From Clostridiales bacterium (lineage in GTDB: Bacteria > Bacillota > Clostridia > Lachnospirales > Lachnospiraceae): 61,267 bases of DNA. The notes below the pieces were generated by a model that was given only the letters and a program-made list of their open reading frames with translations, did no database searches and had not been told where the DNA came from. Position numbers and translations under genes: made by a program. The number at the start of each line of letters is the position of its first letter. Positions within the stretch are counted from its first letter, which is position 1. Shown here piece after piece: positions 59,830 through 61,267 of the stretch. The DNA is taken from the NCBI GenBank assembly GCA_018376135.1, contig JAHABX010000021.1:1-61267 (forward strand). The letters are read 5' to 3'.

Positions 59830-61064
59830 TGGCAGTGGTAAGACCCTTCCGCTGCATTCATCCGGCAAAGGGACTGGAAGCGGATATCGCAGCGCTCCCT
59901 TATGATGTTTACAACCGGCAGGAGGCGAGAGCCGCTGTGCAGGAAAAGCCCCTGTCCTTTCTGAATATTGACCGTCCTGAGACCATGTTTTCCGAGGAGC
60001 ATGATATGTATGCACCGGAGGTCTATGAAGCGGCGGGAAAGCGCCTGTGGAGAATGGTGGAGGAAGGCTCCTTTGTACAGGAAGAAAATGCGGTCTACTA
60101 TATCTATGAGCTGACTATGAACGGACGCAGCCAGACAGGAATCGTGGCATGCGCATCCATAGACGACTATCAGGATCAGGTGATCAAAAAGCATGAAAAG
60201 ACCCGGGAGGAAAAGGAGCGGGACCGCATCCGTCATGTGGACGGCTGCAATGCCCAGACCGGACCGATCTTTCTTGCATACCGTTCTCAGGATCGGATCC
60301 GTGCCATTGTGTCTGAGGTAAAGGCGGATGAACCTGAATTTTCCTTTGTTTCTGAGGACGGGATCTGGCACAGAGGCTGGAAGATCGCAGAAAAAGAACT
60401 GGTAGAAGGGCTGGAGCAGGCATTTTCCCAGGTGGACAGCATCTATATTGCGGACGGGCATCACCGGGCGGCTTCTGCAGTCAGAGTAGGCATGCAGCGC
60501 CGTGCAGAACATCCGGATTATGATGGAACGGAGGAGTTTAATTTCTTCCTGTCAGTTCTTTTCCCGGATGAAGAGCTGATGATCATGGATTATAACCGTG
60601 TAGTGAAGCATCTGAACGGATTAGAGGAAGAGCGCTTCCTTCAGAGAGTATCAGAAAAGTTCCTTGTGACGCCTGCCCAAGGAGCAGTGCATCCAAAGGC
60701 GAAGGGACATATGACCATGTATCTGCATGGACGCTGGTATGAACTGAAGGTGAGAGAGGAATACATACAGGAGCACCCGGTGGAAGGACTGGATGTGGCA
60801 TATCTGCAGAGAGAGCTGCTCTCTCCGGTGCTGGGGATCAAGGATCCGCGAACAGATGACAAGATAGATTTTGTGGGAGGGATCCGGGGACTGGAGGAGC
60901 TGAAGCGCCGGGCAGATCAGGATATGGAGGTGGCATTCGCCATGTATCCCACATCCATTCAGGAGCTGTTCGCGGTGGCAGATGCAGGGCTTCTGATGCC
61001 GCCGAAATCCACCTGGTTTGAGCCAAAGTTAAGAAGCGGATTATTTATACATGAAATATCATGA
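59829..61064 (+). CDS. DUF1015-family protein, serine-operon associated
   Basis: A 411-residue soluble protein of the DUF1015 family. It starts VRPFRCIHPAKGLEADIAALPYDVYN and has the signature YIADGHHRAASAVRV (about residues 207-221), a DGHHR motif similar to the one in ParB/SerK-like enzymes. The end is GLLMPPKSTWFEPKLRSGLF. Its ATG overlaps the serA stop, so it is made with SerC and SerA. No phosphoserine phosphatase gene is nearby, so a role in serine or phosphoserine chemistry is plausible but unproven. Confidence 0.85.
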   Translation: MAVVRPFRCIHPAKGLEADIAALPYDVYNRQEARAAVQEKPLSFLNIDRPETMFSEEHDMYAPEVYEAAGKRLWRMVEEGSFVQEENAVYYIYELTMNGRSQTGIVACASIDDYQDQVIKKHEKTREEKERDRIRHVDGCNAQTGPIFLAYRSQDRIRAIVSEVKADEPEFSFVSEDGIWHRGWKIAEKELVEGLEQAFSQVDSIYIADGHHRAASAVRVGMQRRAEHPDYDGTEEFNFFLSVLFPDEELMIMDYNRVVKHLNGLEEERFLQRVSEKFLVTPAQGAVHPKAKGHMTMYLHGRWYELKVREEYIQEHPVEGLDVAYLQRELLSPVLGIKDPRTDDKIDFVGGIRGLEELKRRADQDMEVAFAMYPTSIQELFAVADAGLLMPPKSTWFEPKLRSGLFIHEIS

Positions 61065-61066
61065 AG

Positions 61067-61097
61067 AAACGGATGGCTGTCATGAGCCATCCGTTTT
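61067..61097 (+). terminator. Rho-independent terminator after the serine operon
   Basis: AAACGGATGGCT (61067-61078) pairs perfectly with AGCCATCCGTTT (61085-61096) around a 6-base loop, with TTTT following. Confidence 0.9.
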
Positions 61098-61142
61098 CAT
61101 CAAAAAAAATAAAGAATTCTTTCTGAAAGGAAGAGAAAAGTG

Positions 61143-61171
61143 TTGCAAATAATATGGCTGTATGTTAGAAT
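61143..61171 (+). promoter_or_regulatory. Promoter reading out of the window
   Basis: TTGCAA (61143-61148), 17 bases, TAGAAT (61166-61171). Downstream are the inverted repeats AGTTCC/GGAACT and GTCCATA/TATGGAC, suggesting a structured leader for a gene beyond the window. Confidence 0.55.
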
Positions 61172-61267
61172 GAATGCAACTGAAAGATTATGAAGTTCCT
61201 GCAAATGGAACTGTCGTCCATATTTCATATGTATGGACTGTCAAGGCGTTTCGCCGTATTTTCAGCA

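Noticed and set aside
1..61267. CRISPR arrays, rRNA or tRNA genes, insertion sequences
   Set aside because: No regularly spaced repeats, cloverleaf, rRNA core or transposase gene was recognised.

Overview
The window looks like a chromosomal segment of an endospore-forming, moderate-GC gut clostridium, most likely Lachnospiraceae. The evidence is a complete Spo0A, a CotF-type coat gene, clostridial lipoproteins with acidic Glu/Ala/Thr-rich linkers, strong AGGAGG ribosome sites, and consensus SigA promoters with 17-base spacers. The family assignment is inference; no rRNA, tRNA or CRISPR array was recognised.

Layout. 1-1,090: a PBECR4-type nuclease-fold gene on the minus strand behind a long structured leader that contains a 54-base tandem duplication. 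1,091-5,761: two metallopeptidases (M18, M24B) and a MATE exporter driven by a perfect SigA promoter. 6,007-10,178: pstSCAB-phoU behind PhoP-box-like repeats; PstS is circularly permuted. 10,289-12,652: a Gx-transporter-family protein and glgB, whose end overlaps a convergent histidine kinase/response regulator pair (12,594-14,332). 14,554-19,210: a divergent RND-type exporter (lipoprotein adaptor plus pump). 19,401-22,260: spo0A, glgA and two small coat-type genes.

22,468-38,963 is the most distinctive block. It has two dehydrogenases, two class II FBP-type aldolases, an aldo/keto reductase, a PfkB kinase, an FGGY kinase, a class II (fuculose-type) aldolase, a TIM-barrel isomerase, a complete Liv-type (branched-chain amino acid family) ABC importer, an AEC transporter and two paralogous DeoR repressors. 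Its promoters carry phased A-rich AAAYAAA-like repeats about 21 bases apart. It reads as an uptake and catabolic locus for an unidentified sugar, polyol or sugar acid that uses an amino-acid-type importer.

39,113-47,702 is an amino-acid block: a DAACS symporter, a class I aminotransferase, a LysR regulator, an RraA-family protein, pxpBCA (5-oxoprolinase) and gdhA. Together these could take 5-oxoproline to glutamate and then 2-oxoglutarate. 47,703-49,990 is an accessory patch: a phage-type Bro-N gene dead by three lesions, a decayed copy of the gdhA 3' end, and an orphan HTH plus Panacea (DUF4065) antitoxin-like gene. 50,075-61,064 is housekeeping biosynthesis: aroC divergent from tgt-yajC, then leuB-ilvD-ilvB, then serC-serA-DUF1015. 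The window ends in a promoter and leader for a gene outside it.
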